Source: Pseudomonadota bacterium (lineage in GTDB: Bacteria > Desulfobacterota > QYQD01). Taken from it: a stretch of 42,802 nucleotides of DNA. The position numbers were made by a program, and so were the translations under genes. The notes beneath the pieces are model-generated. The model had not been told where the DNA came from, searched no databases, and saw only the letters and a list, made by a program, of their open reading frames with translations. This document shows positions 1 through 7,916 of the stretch, in pieces. The stretch spans positions 1-42,802 of the forward strand of contig DSAQ01000031.1 in assembly GCA_011046395.1 (NCBI GenBank), read 5' to 3'. Within the stretch, counting starts at the first letter, position 1. Each line of letters opens with the position of its first letter.

Positions 1-90
1 GATTTTCTCAAGCTGACAATGAACTTCGTACCCAAAGACACGATTAAGGACACCAAGGTCCCGGGAAATCACCCCGGACCTGAGGCGTAA
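1..90 (+). CDS. C-terminal end of an upstream gene (partial)
   Basis: Frame 1 is open from the window edge to a TAA at 88-90 and encodes a 29-residue hydrophilic tail ending in GPEA. The stop is one base before the ATG of the VWA-domain gene, so the two are probably co-transcribed. VWA proteins of this kind are commonly preceded by a MoxR/RavA-type AAA ATPase. That identity is inference from context only, because the visible tail has no diagnostic motif. Confidence 0.55.
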   Translation, partial: DFLKLTMNFVPKDTIKDTKVPGNHPGPEA

Positions 91-91
91 C

Positions 92-1612
92 ATGAGCTTA
101 CTCGACTTGAAATTACAAAAGCACTGCATCATCCAGGACAGGTTCGACCAGGCCGCATACAGGGAAGTCCTGGATCAGGCCGATAACCTCAGATCCCTGG
201 TCGAAAACGGAGAGCAGCAGCTCGCCACCTTTTTCGACCTGGGCATGGACATCTTCGCGGCCCTCTACAAGGTGTCCCCGGAGCTCCGGGACGCGCGTGA
301 CGTTCACCGCTCGCACATCTACCACCACGGCCTTATCGAACGCATGATGGGCCTTAAGGAGTATGAAGAACTAAGAAGCTACACCAGGATGGATGAAGTC
401 GGGTCAGCCCTTGGATGCTGCTGTCTCGGACAAACCATACTCCAGGAAATCGACCAGGAGACCAGGGACGCCGTGAACCAGGCACATAACGCCCTGGAGC
501 AATCTGAAAAACTCCAGGAACAGGCCGCGTCCCTGGAAGAGCTGCAAAAACTGGCCGAAAACCAGGGACAGAATGACCTTGCCGGCGATCTTTCAAGGCA
601 GCTTCGAGAGGCGCACAAAGACCTTCAAAAAGCCCGGCAACGGGCCCGGATTTCCCTCCAGGCTATCGAAGACAAACTCCAGTCCCAGGGAAACCAGATG
701 CGGCAGTCCATACGCCGGGGCATGAAAAAGGCACTCGACGAAGCCCGGGAAACCGCAGGCTGTCTCTCCGGCTGGGGGGTCGAACCCGGCCAGGTGCAAA
801 AAATGGATTTCAGGGAACGACTCTGGCTGGCCCAGAAAATCAAGGAAAGCCCCAAGCTGAAAAGACTTGCCGAACTTGCCGGACGATTCAAGCGCCTGGC
901 TGTCACCAGACAAAAGACAAAGTTCAGGCCGTCAAGAGATGAGATATACGACGTTGAACTAAGCAGCGACCTGAACCGGATCCTTCCTTCCGAGCTGGCC
1001 CTTCTATGCAGAGCAAACACCAGGAAAATATTTTACCGTAACTTCCTGGAAGGAAAACTCCTGTCCTACAAGCTGAGAGGCAAAGAAAAGCTCGGCAGAG
1101 GCCCCATCATCGTGTGCGAGGATCAGAGCGGAACCATGAAGGGAGAAAGGGAGATCTGGGCCAAGGCCCTTTCCCTGGGACTGCTGGACATCGCCCACCT
1201 GCAAAAAAGGCACTTCGCGCACATCGCCTTCAGCTCCGAATCGGAATGCATAACCACCGTATGCCCGAAAGGGCAGGCCCACCCGGGCACGGTCATAGCC
1301 CTGGCCGAGCACTTCTTCAGCGGCGGGACGGACTTCGAGACGCCCCTGGCCGAGGCCATGAGGATCCTGCAGCAGGACGAATTCAAGAACGGCGACGTCA
1401 TCTTCGTCACAGACGGCCAGTGCTCCGTAAGCGAAGACTTCCTGGAAAACTTCCTGGAAGTGAAAAAGAGAAAAGAAACCTCCATCTACGGCATCCTCAT
1501 AGGCTCGGCAGAGGATGCCGCCCTCAGAGAGTTCTCCGACCAGGTGACCACCATCACCGACCTCTTACAGCAAGGCTATAACACAGCGGAAAACATCTTC
1601 AGCACCGTCTGA
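92..1612 (+). CDS. VWA-domain protein (ViaA/CoxE-like)
   Basis: 506 residues. The N-terminal two thirds is helical and rich in Gln, Glu and Lys, with probable coiled coil around residues 130-230. The last ~165 residues form a von Willebrand factor A domain. The metal-ion-dependent adhesion site is visible: DQSGT from D344, T413/D414 in a GGTD motif, and D441 in TDGQ. Such proteins usually act with a MoxR-type AAA ATPase as a chaperone or metal-insertion pair, and the gene upstream may be that partner. It starts one base after the previous stop with GAGG upstream. The VWA domain is clear; the substrate is unknown. Confidence 0.88.
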   Translation: MSLLDLKLQKHCIIQDRFDQAAYREVLDQADNLRSLVENGEQQLATFFDLGMDIFAALYKVSPELRDARDVHRSHIYHHGLIERMMGLKEYEELRSYTRMDEVGSALGCCCLGQTILQEIDQETRDAVNQAHNALEQSEKLQEQAASLEELQKLAENQGQNDLAGDLSRQLREAHKDLQKARQRARISLQAIEDKLQSQGNQMRQSIRRGMKKALDEARETAGCLSGWGVEPGQVQKMDFRERLWLAQKIKESPKLKRLAELAGRFKRLAVTRQKTKFRPSRDEIYDVELSSDLNRILPSELALLCRANTRKIFYRNFLEGKLLSYKLRGKEKLGRGPIIVCEDQSGTMKGEREIWAKALSLGLLDIAHLQKRHFAHIAFSSESECITTVCPKGQAHPGTVIALAEHFFSGGTDFETPLAEAMRILQQDEFKNGDVIFVTDGQCSVSEDFLENFLEVKKRKETSIYGILIGSAEDAALREFSDQVTTITDLLQQGYNTAENIFSTV

Positions 1613-1655
1613 CCTCGTTCAATTCCAAAAACACACCAACATGAAAGGAGATGCC

Positions 1656-1826
1656 ATGCCCTTGATCTCAACAACGAGAATACGCCCCTGCAGCGGCCTA
1701 ACGAAAGCGCAACGATCCAGCATGCGAAGGGAAATCGGCAAGCGGCTGCTATACGGAGCCGTAGCATTCGCGATGGCCTCAGCATTCACGGCAGGAATCA
1801 TATACGCCATTCTAAATACAAACTAA
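1656..1826 (+). CDS. Small single-pass membrane protein
   Basis: 56 residues from the ATG at 1656, chosen because AAAGGAG lies at 1644-1650 with five-base spacing; an in-frame ATG at 1641 overlaps that site. The first half is basic and hydrophilic. The second half has one hydrophobic stretch (LLYGAVAFAMASAFTAGIIY), a likely transmembrane helix with an Arg/Lys-rich cytoplasmic N-terminus. No family recognised. It sits between the VWA gene and the RNase H-fold-like gene in the same direction. Confidence 0.6.
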   Translation: MPLISTTRIRPCSGLTKAQRSSMRREIGKRLLYGAVAFAMASAFTAGIIYAILNTN

Positions 1827-1837
1827 GGAATGTACCT

Positions 1838-2440
1838 ATGGGAATCCAAATCGACGACGCGGGCTGGGGCTGCCTGATCGGCCCGGTGTTCCTGGGAATC
1901 TACCGGGAAGAAACCCGGGAATACAGCTTCAAGGAAATCCCGGTGCAGGTTTTCCAGGGAGGGAGCATGGCACGCAAGGAGTACCTCCAGGCAGCTTACG
2001 GGGTTACCGGGCAACTCCTCGAAAAACTGAAAGTAGGCAAAGAAGAGCATATCACCGTATGTACCGGGGAAGTGCTCCAGGGGGTACGCCAGCACCTTGC
2101 CGACTACAGGTTCAAGTGGACGGCAGGAAAGATCACCGGACCGCTTCAGGTACTCGTGGAGACGACTCTTCTACAGAAACTGAACGGTCTCGGCCTGAAG
2201 GTGGACTATAAGACGCTCACCGAACAGCAGGGACTCCTTTTCTGGCACTGCGTCCGCTGGCTAAAAGGCGGGAACCTGAAAGGCAAAGCCCTGCCCGGAC
2301 GCGAAAGGCTTTGCAAGACGGGGTGGAAGACGTTCCGCGTCTGGGCGGACCTGCCCTACGAAGAGGCCAAGGCCGCCTCAAAAAGACTCAAAGCCGAACA
2401 AAGAAAAGAACGTCTTCTGCAGTTGAAATACGGGTATTAG
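1838..2440 (+). CDS. RNase H-fold-like conserved protein
   Basis: 200 residues. The N-terminus IQIDDAGWGCLIGPVFLG resembles the first strand of RNase HII (GIDEAGRGxxxGPV), with D6/D7 in the place of the catalytic Asp-Glu and the conserved G-P-V turn. The rest does not resemble RNase HII closely. From memory, proteins with this N-terminus and a late LCKTGWK motif (present here near residue 160) form a conserved uncharacterised family in Firmicutes and their phages. An RNase H-type nuclease or RNA:DNA-binding role is inferred from the N-terminal motif only. AAGGA precedes the ATG by about nine bases. Neighbours do not fix the role. Confidence 0.75.
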   Translation: MGIQIDDAGWGCLIGPVFLGIYREETREYSFKEIPVQVFQGGSMARKEYLQAAYGVTGQLLEKLKVGKEEHITVCTGEVLQGVRQHLADYRFKWTAGKITGPLQVLVETTLLQKLNGLGLKVDYKTLTEQQGLLFWHCVRWLKGGNLKGKALPGRERLCKTGWKTFRVWADLPYEEAKAASKRLKAEQRKERLLQLKYGY

Positions 2441-2469
2441 GACAACATACCAAGGGAGGCTACCAGACC

Positions 2470-3442
2470 ATGACCGAAAAAGAATACATCCTTAAACAGA
2501 AAGCCGCCGCCGAAAGCAGCGAGGCCGTCATCGGCGCCCTGTGCTGGTGGACGATCAGAAACCAGGTGATCGAGCACACCACGCTTGAAGAAATAGTCAG
2601 GGAGGAGGGCCTTGAAGAATACCTTCCAAACCCCATCAGGCCCTCGGGAGCCTTCCGGCGGGCCACCAGGATGCTGCAAAAAGATACGCAGCCGACCGGC
2701 GACGCTGACAGCGTGAAGAACGAGGAATGCGTGCTCGTGCGGGAAGTGGACTGCACGAATTCCCATATCTACCGCAAGCTCGTTAAAGAGATCCGCGACA
2801 GGGACAACAAGGAACTCTGCTACGAGCAGGATACAAACGTCATCTTCGACAAGGCAAGGCAGGCTATTGAAATTACAGGGGCGGACCAGCAAAGGAAGGA
2901 GCTTATACTCAATAACTATACACTCCTGAACGGCCGGTACAACGGGGAAAGACTCCGGGTCCTGGTAAAAAAACGTGATCGACTCGACTCACCCTACCCT
3001 TATCCGCCCGTCCGGGTCCGTTTATTTCATTCCATCAGCCCATCAGCACAAGATGGAAAAACTGGAACGGGTCATCCGGCAGATAAACGAAAAAGGACTG
3101 CTGCCCGGCCGGGACTCGACATTTGAGTACATCTACGTAGTCGACTCGGAAAGACACCGGCAGATGGTCTGGGAACGCTTCGAACATCAGACCATAGGCT
3201 AGGTAAACGCCTTCATGCAGGAGGCGGCCGAAGCGCTGAAAAAGAGCGCCATCAAGGCCAGCACCGCCGCGTCCTACATGCAAAGGATTAACCACGTGAA
3301 AGAAGCGATAAAAGAATACGAGCAGTTCCTGGAAAGAGACCTCGTTCTCTGCAAGGAAAAACTGCGCCTGGCGGAAAGGCAGGCGGTAGAAATACTGACA
3401 AGAGTCCACGAATCCGGGCCGTATGCCGCAAAGTGCGCCTGA
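2470..3442 (+). pseudogene. Broken ~323-residue gene (frameshift plus in-frame TAG)
   Basis: The ATG at 2470 follows GGGAGG. The first 168 residues read cleanly (including RPSGAFRRATRML). At the seven-A run 2967-2973 coding shifts by +1: reading on one base later gives VIDSTHPTLIRPSG and a sensible continuation, interrupted by TAG at 3200-3202 and then running to TGA at 3442 through a Lys/Glu-rich helical segment. Restored, the protein would be ~323 residues and might belong to a phage/plasmid family such as DUF6744 (from memory, weak). An extra A in the sequence, real decay, or transcript slippage on A7 would each explain the shift, but the separate TAG favours decay or several sequence errors. 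The former function is not recognised. Confidence 0.7.
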
Positions 3443-3704
3443 ACCGCCGGGAAAAAGGATCTTGAGGGTGAAAAGTTGCACGGCCTTCAAGGATAGCCGG
3501 GAGATAGAAAGGGCGTTCAGGATATACGGATACCGCTATGGACGGAAGCTGGAAATACTGCTCAATCCTGATGGGCTGAGGTCTGAGAAAATTATTCTTG
3601 ATTTCGGATGGTGGATTCCGAAGGAAGGATACACCGAAGCCGCTAGGAAGATTCTCGAAAGCCTCGATAAGAAACAACCTGTTTCTTCCAGTACTACCCT
3701 ATAA
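3423..3704 (+). CDS. Small conserved-looking hypothetical protein
   Basis: 93 residues if begun at ATG 3423, inside the end of the broken gene. A GTG at 3468, eight bases after AAAGGA, is an equally plausible start and gives ~78 residues (VKSCTAFKDSREIERAF...). The sequence is mixed alpha/beta with an aromatic FGWWIPKEGY segment near residue 60 and a Ser/Thr-rich tail. No family recognised. It is the last gene before the structured leader. Confidence 0.5.
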   Translation: MPQSAPEPPGKRILRVKSCTAFKDSREIERAFRIYGYRYGRKLEILLNPDGLRSEKIILDFGWWIPKEGYTEAARKILESLDKKQPVSSSTTL

Positions 3705-3742
3705 CTTCCTCCACCTCCTCAACTCCTCCTCACCCCTGTAAA

Positions 3743-3900
3743 GGTCTGTCAGACGGGTGCTTGCAGGCTGAACTGAAACCTGTGCTGATGCAGTCGTTAA
3801 GGGGCTGCTACAGAACAGCGGGGAACTCGCCCGCGTGAAATATCGGGTACAACCCGACGGATGCCCCTGACCGGGTGCAATTCCCGGCACCGCCTGACAT
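3743..3900 (+). ncRNA. Structured 5' leader RNA, riboswitch-like
   Basis: A multi-stem structure can be drawn by hand. A closing helix pairs 3747-3760 with 3887-3899 (12 pairs, one A-C mismatch, one bulge). Inside are CAGG 3764-3767/CCTG 3779-3782; AGGGGC 3800-3805/GCCCCT 3863-3868, enclosing GCGGG 3818-3822/CCCGC 3830-3834 and TCGGGT 3843-3848/ACCCGA 3852-3857; then CCGGG 3871-3875/CCCGG 3883-3887 around a seven-base T-loop-like TGCAATT. The T-loop hairpin, GGGGAA at 3820s, GTGAAAT at 3835-3841 and GCCTGA...CCTGCC at 3892-3909 recall the cobalamin riboswitch, but the conserved order is not complete, so no class is assigned. It lies just before a two-hairpin switch and the ykgJ-like gene. Confidence 0.45.
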
Positions 3901-3945
3901 GGCCTGCCAACCAGGCCGCCTTTCCTCCCCCCGGGAAGGGCGGCC
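3901..3945 (+). promoter_or_regulatory. Two mutually exclusive hairpins (expression-platform-like)
   Basis: GGCCTG 3901-3906 pairs with CAGGCC 3912-3917. A stronger 12-bp stem pairs 3914-3925 (GGCCGCCTTTCC) with 3934-3945, with one G-T pair. The hairpins share 3914-3917 and cannot coexist. The strong one is followed by CTCCTTCCC, not a T run, so it is either an atypical attenuator or a translational control element 50 bases before the start codon. Together with the upstream folded RNA this is the arrangement expected of a riboswitch expression platform (inference). Confidence 0.45.
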
Positions 3946-3995
3946 TCCTTCCCTTCCAAGACACGAAGAAAAGATAACGATCATGGGAGATCGAC

Positions 3996-4775
3996 ATGCA
4001 GCCGGAACACATAAAGCATATCAGCGAAAAATTTGGACGGGATATAACTCCGCTTGGACCACAGGACAGATTTCCATTCGACCACTCAGCGTGCCTGGAC
4101 TGCTCAAGCGCATGCTGTTATAGCACAGACGTGCTTCTTTCCATGCACGACATCCACCGCATGAAGGAGGCGCCGGCCCTGACGCAAACGGGAACTACCA
4201 TTGCAAGGCTTTTCGCGCTCGGTATCCTTAGATGTTATGTGGGACCGGAAAGCAACGCCCCGCTGTGTATCATCGAGACCGGAAAAACGAACGGTCGCTG
4301 CTCGTTTATCGCCGCCGTATGCGATCCGTGCACGAACGAGGTGCAAAGAACACCGGACGGAAAACCGAAAACCCTCTGTGCCCTGGGAGAGCATAAGCCA
4401 CTTCGCTGCAAACTATACCCGCTCGGCAGAGTGACCTCCCTCGGAAAGGCAGACAAAACGCCGGAACAGCAGATGGTGCTGCAAAACATAATGTGCCGGG
4501 CAACAGAGACCGCAAAGACCGTAACCCTGGAAGAATTTTACAAGAGCAACCATATCAGCCAGGAAATACTGCAAGCAAACCTCGAGTGCATGGAAGCGCT
4601 GACGGCATTCCATGGCAAAGCCATAGCCAGAAGCCGGTTCTACTTCTACATGGGCCTGATGTACGACCCTGACTTTATAACAAACGTCCTGGGCATGGAA
4701 GCAGGCTTTTCAATCGCACTGGCGCTTACAAAAAAATTCCTGAGCAAAGAACCATTCGAATCCACGGTGCACTGA
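3996..4775 (+). CDS. YkgJ-family Fe/Zn-binding cysteine-cluster protein
   Basis: 259 residues. CLDCSSACC at 33-41 gives the CxxCxxxCC signature of the YkgJ (zinc/iron-chelating) family; later GRCSFIAAVCDPC and LRCKLYPLG supply the usual remaining ligands. The family is thought to bind metal, possibly Fe-S, but its biochemical role is unsettled. At 259 residues it is longer than minimal YkgJ domains (~100) and has a helical C-terminal extension. GGGAG precedes the ATG at 3996. Its stop overlaps the next start (TGATG), so translation is probably coupled to the helicase gene, and the upstream RNA leader may control both. Confidence 0.88.
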   Translation: MQPEHIKHISEKFGRDITPLGPQDRFPFDHSACLDCSSACCYSTDVLLSMHDIHRMKEAPALTQTGTTIARLFALGILRCYVGPESNAPLCIIETGKTNGRCSFIAAVCDPCTNEVQRTPDGKPKTLCALGEHKPLRCKLYPLGRVTSLGKADKTPEQQMVLQNIMCRATETAKTVTLEEFYKSNHISQEILQANLECMEALTAFHGKAIARSRFYFYMGLMYDPDFITNVLGMEAGFSIALALTKKFLSKEPFESTVH

Positions 4776-6220
4776 TGGATCACCTCGAATACCTTGACAA
4801 CGGCCAGATAGCAGCGGTCAGGGGCGGTGACGGGATCGTCAAAGTCATAGCCGGGCCCGGTTCGGGCAAGACCCGGATAATCACGCACAGGATCGCCTAC
4901 CTGCTTACCGAGAAAAAAGCCGCCCCCGGCGCGGTGCTGGCCATGACCTACACACGCAAGGCAACCCAGACCATGCAGGCCAGGCTCAACAAACTCTCAG
5001 GCGCCGCCGCCAGCGAAGTGGGGGTCAAAACCATCCATTCCCTGTGCCTGAAAATCGCCCGGGAAGAAGGCCTCGTACCTGGCTACAGGGTCCTCTCCGA
5101 CTACGAAGCAAACTCCATCCTTAAGGATATCCTGAAAGAGCAAAAACCGGGTATCGATCTCGAGAACGCCCGGCAGAGCATCCGGGGCATGAAAAACTGC
5201 CTCATCACGGCGGAGGAAGCCCGGGTACTGAATCCCGAAGTGGCCAGGATTTATACCGCCTACGAAAGAAAGAAAAGACAGGCGAACGGCATAGACTATG
5301 AAGACATGCTGCTTACTGTCTTCAACCTGTTCAGCACAAGGCACACGGCCAGAGAAAAATACGCCGAACGCTACCAATACATCCTCATTGACGAGGCCCA
5401 GGACATATCCAAGGCGCAGTTCGAGATTATAAAGCTCCTTATCGCACCGCATTATAACCTCTTTGTGGTATGCGACCCCAACCAGGCCATATACGGCTGG
5501 AGGGGAGCAAACGGCAGCATCGCACGGCTGCAAAACGATTACCCGGAAATGAAGGAGTTCGCGCTGACAACAAACTACCGGCATGGAGAAAACATAATAA
5601 GGGCTTCGAATAACCTTATCCGGCACAACTACGATGCCCTATCCATCCAACCCGTGCCGGCACCGGGCACAGTTCCCGGAGAAGTCCTGGTTATCGAGGC
5701 CAAGACCCCGGAACAGGAAGCATACACGACGGCCAAACAAATCATGCGCCTTAAACGTAAGGGAGCAAGGCTCAAAGACTGCGCCATCCTCGTTCGCGCC
5801 AACCGGCAAATCCCGATCTATGCCAGGGCCTGCGCTGAAGTCGGCATACCATGCGATTGCAGGGCAAACCAGAAGCCAGCCTCAAGCTTCCAGGAAAAAT
5901 CCCTGCTCAAGACCATCATGGACGGCATATACAGGATGTTTAAACCAAGAGAATCCTCTCTATCCTGGGAAAACAGCCCCAGGCCGTCCGCAAGGGACAG
6001 GCTCAATATCCTTACCATGCACAAGGCCAAGGGACTCGAGTTCGACCACGTATTCGTCGGAGGTCTGACGGAGGGAACCTTCCCGGACACCAGGAAAGAC
6101 CCGGATATCGAAGAAGAAAGACGCATCTGCTATGTGGCCATGACCAGGGCCAAAAAAAGCCTTTACCTCGGCACGGCTACGCCAAGCTCAAGATTTGCCT
6201 ACGAAGCCTTTTCAGCCTGA
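4775..6220 (+). CDS. Compact UvrD/PcrA-type SF1 helicase
   Basis: 481 residues, well short of PcrA/UvrD (~720). Motif I GPGSGKT at 27-33, Ia AMTYTRKA near 57, motif II DEAQD at 206-210, motif III DPNQAIYGWRG, motif IV TNYRHGENI, motif V TMHKAKGLEFDHVF and motif VI AMTRAKK are all present. The reduced length comes mainly from the region that forms the 2B subdomain and from the absent C-terminal tail. It should be an active 3'-5' ssDNA translocase for replication or repair. The start overlaps the ykgJ-like stop by one base, so the two are translationally coupled. Confidence 0.93.
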   Translation: MDHLEYLDNGQIAAVRGGDGIVKVIAGPGSGKTRIITHRIAYLLTEKKAAPGAVLAMTYTRKATQTMQARLNKLSGAAASEVGVKTIHSLCLKIAREEGLVPGYRVLSDYEANSILKDILKEQKPGIDLENARQSIRGMKNCLITAEEARVLNPEVARIYTAYERKKRQANGIDYEDMLLTVFNLFSTRHTAREKYAERYQYILIDEAQDISKAQFEIIKLLIAPHYNLFVVCDPNQAIYGWRGANGSIARLQNDYPEMKEFALTTNYRHGENIIRASNNLIRHNYDALSIQPVPAPGTVPGEVLVIEAKTPEQEAYTTAKQIMRLKRKGARLKDCAILVRANRQIPIYARACAEVGIPCDCRANQKPASSFQEKSLLKTIMDGIYRMFKPRESSLSWENSPRPSARDRLNILTMHKAKGLEFDHVFVGGLTEGTFPDTRKDPDIEEERRICYVAMTRAKKSLYLGTATPSSRFAYEAFSA

Positions 6221-6232
6221 ACAAAGCGAACG

Positions 6233-6246
6233 TTCGGCGCGCCGAA
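6233..6246. promoter_or_regulatory. 14-bp palindrome upstream of dnaN
   Basis: TTCGGCGCGCCGAA is a perfect palindrome 47 bases before the clamp start. A near-identical copy (TTCGGCGTGCCGAA) lies at 7701-7714, before the next small gene, so the two flank dnaN. It is a candidate operator for a dimeric regulator. Confidence 0.45.
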
Positions 6247-6293
6247 ACTCGGCCTAACACGCATATTACATTGTATTCAGAAGGGAGAAACTT

Positions 6294-7532
6294 ATGTCCA
6301 TAATTCAAGTTCCCAGACAAAACCTCATACGCTGTCTCACCGCAGCCAACACATTGAAAAGCACGTACGACGCGGTTCTCCTCAAAGTATCGAACAATAA
6401 ACTGGCAATAGCAACGCCTGCCCTGAACTCCTGGTTGTGGCAGGAAATAGACCTTGCCATAAAAAACCCGGGTCTCCTTCCGGATACCAAGGAAATCACC
6501 CGGACAGCCCCTCTTAAATCGCTCCTTTCAATAGCCAAAACAGGTCAAACAGACTTGCTGCAAATGGACTTCTCCAGCCCAAATGCGACCAGAATAACGG
6601 CCGGAGCCAAATACAGCCTTTCAGCACGGGGATACAGCGCTGAACACTTTCCTCAAAAAGAAACCAAGGCCGAAACACTCTGCTCAATAGAAACCAGAAA
6701 ACTCGCCCAGGCAATATCCAAGATACACTTTACCCCTGATAATCAGCGAGCCTTCAGCACGCTGTGGCGCCTGAAAATCGACCCGGAAGAAAGCAAAATA
6801 ACCATCACGTATACCAATGGCTACCTGATGTTTCACATACAGGAAACCGCAGAAATACATACGGACGCCCCGGTGGAAATCATACTGGACACGGACTGCG
6901 CCCCGGCCATAAGGCATACCCTTCAGCAATGCCAGTTGGAGCAAAGCCCCAAAATACACATCAGTGTCGCACCGGACAAAGAGACAAAACAGGCCATCGT
7001 ATTCCGGTCGGACAGTAAACTGCTTTATTCGGTCACCGCAAATACCGCTTTTCCAGACCTCGATCACTATATTGACAGATACAGCGCAGACGCCGAGATA
7101 CAAACCCGCCTGACAATGGACAAAGCAGACCTCGAAGCCATAATAAAACGCGTCCTCGTAACCGAGGCGCCGCACATGTCCATAAAGCTCGATCCTCCAG
7201 ATACCCTTATCATCACAGCAAAAAACCGGGACATTGGCGACCTTACCCTCCAGGACTACAGCGCATTTGTCAAAGGGAAACCGCTCACAATCGGCCTAAA
7301 CCCACACTTTCTTCTGTACGGAGCAAGACAAATCGACGCCGCAAAAGTCACAATCGACTTCATCAACCAAAATAGCCCCTTCAGAATAAAAGACGCAAAT
7401 GTCCTCTTCGTAGCCATGCCCATGGCAGTGACATACGAAGCTCAAGAAAAAGCCAATCCAGAACAAGAGGAAAACACCGGCTATGCAAGCGAACACTGTG
7501 AAGTGCCCAAAGAATACTGTGAAGCAGTCTGA
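6294..7532 (+). CDS. dnaN: DNA polymerase III beta sliding clamp (element-borne copy)
   Basis: 412 residues in the three-domain DnaN pattern. The N-terminal IQVPRQNLIRCLTAANTL, the SARGYSAEHFP stretch closing domain 1, FPDLDHYI in domain 2, and the C-terminal NSPFRIKDANVLFVAMPM closing domain 3 all match clamp landmarks. The clamp forms a ring that tethers polymerase and repair proteins to DNA. It is odd in having about 33 extra residues after MPMAV (rich in Glu, ending EYCEAV), since canonical clamps end at about MPM. GAAGGGAGA precedes the ATG. It is diverged enough to be an accessory copy for this element's own replication (inference). Confidence 0.9.
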   Translation: MSIIQVPRQNLIRCLTAANTLKSTYDAVLLKVSNNKLAIATPALNSWLWQEIDLAIKNPGLLPDTKEITRTAPLKSLLSIAKTGQTDLLQMDFSSPNATRITAGAKYSLSARGYSAEHFPQKETKAETLCSIETRKLAQAISKIHFTPDNQRAFSTLWRLKIDPEESKITITYTNGYLMFHIQETAEIHTDAPVEIILDTDCAPAIRHTLQQCQLEQSPKIHISVAPDKETKQAIVFRSDSKLLYSVTANTAFPDLDHYIDRYSADAEIQTRLTMDKADLEAIIKRVLVTEAPHMSIKLDPPDTLIITAKNRDIGDLTLQDYSAFVKGKPLTIGLNPHFLLYGARQIDAAKVTIDFINQNSPFRIKDANVLFVAMPMAVTYEAQEKANPEQEENTGYASEHCEVPKEYCEAV

Positions 7533-7545
7533 CAACACACCTGAG

Positions 7546-7671
7546 ATGGTCTGTCTCAAAAGCAAACACCGGCGTCCAACGACCCTGGCAATATGCAACG
7601 TCTGTATGCGCAACTGCGATCTTGCAGGAAAACGCCAGAGACACAAAAAACATCCAAGCACTACCTATTAA
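7546..7671 (+). CDS. Possible small zinc-finger protein
   Basis: 41 residues from ATG 7546, just after dnaN; the frame is also open to an ATG at 7483 inside dnaN. It holds C3, C17, C20 and C24 (CNVCMRNC) with His and many Arg/Lys, a pattern like small treble-clef or ribbon proteins. There is no strong ribosome binding site, and no family is recognised. It may be a real micro-protein translated by coupling to dnaN, or a chance frame. Confidence 0.35.
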   Translation: MVCLKSKHRRPTTLAICNVCMRNCDLAGKRQRHKKHPSTTY

Positions 7672-7700
7672 GAACACCATATCAACGTCTTGCGCCAACT

Positions 7701-7714
7701 TTCGGCGTGCCGAA
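7701..7714. promoter_or_regulatory. Second copy of the dnaN-flanking palindrome
   Basis: TTCGGCGTGCCGAA differs from the perfect palindrome at 6233-6246 by one central base and lies 22 bases before the next gene. The conserved pair suggests one regulator acting before and after dnaN. Confidence 0.4.
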
Positions 7715-7736
7715 GTCTGTGCAGAAGGGGGCCAAA

Positions 7737-7916
7737 ATGCCAAAATATACGGTAATATTAATGACGCCGTACTGTATATGGGAAGATGTCGAAGCCAACA
7801 CTCCAGAAGAAGCGGAAGCACAATGCGGCTTCCCGCCCGAGTTTGATCTCAATCAAGCATATAAGTGGGCGGTCATAGAACAGGACGAGGACTTAAACGG
7901 AGAAGAAACAAGGTGA
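7737..7916 (+). CDS. Small acidic hypothetical protein
   Basis: 59 residues from ATG 7737, chosen because AGAAGGGGG ends six bases upstream; the frame is open further upstream but without a site. It starts MPKYTVILMTPYCIWEDVEA, then an acidic helix (NTPEEAEAQCG) and a Glu/Asp-rich C-terminus. No family recognised. The stop overlaps the GTG of the next gene. Confidence 0.6.
   Translation: MPKYTVILMTPYCIWEDVEANTPEEAEAQCGFPPEFDLNQAYKWAVIEQDEDLNGEETR

Noticed and set aside
3200-3202. Amber (TAG) recoding, as with pyrrolysine, supported by a second TAG in the phosphorylase remnant
   Set aside because: TAG ends many intact genes here (for example at 9265, 13939, 18322 and 27470), and both internal TAGs lie in genes that are otherwise damaged.
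3871-3887. tRNA T-arm-like hairpin (5-bp stem, loop TGCAATT), possible tRNA gene
   Set aside because: No matching acceptor, D or anticodon arms or CCA-type end could be arranged; it fits better as one stem of the larger leader.
3743-3910. Definite call as a cobalamin riboswitch
   Set aside because: The T-loop and a B12-box-like end are present, but the conserved GGGAA...CCCGC-ACTGT core is not in the right order.
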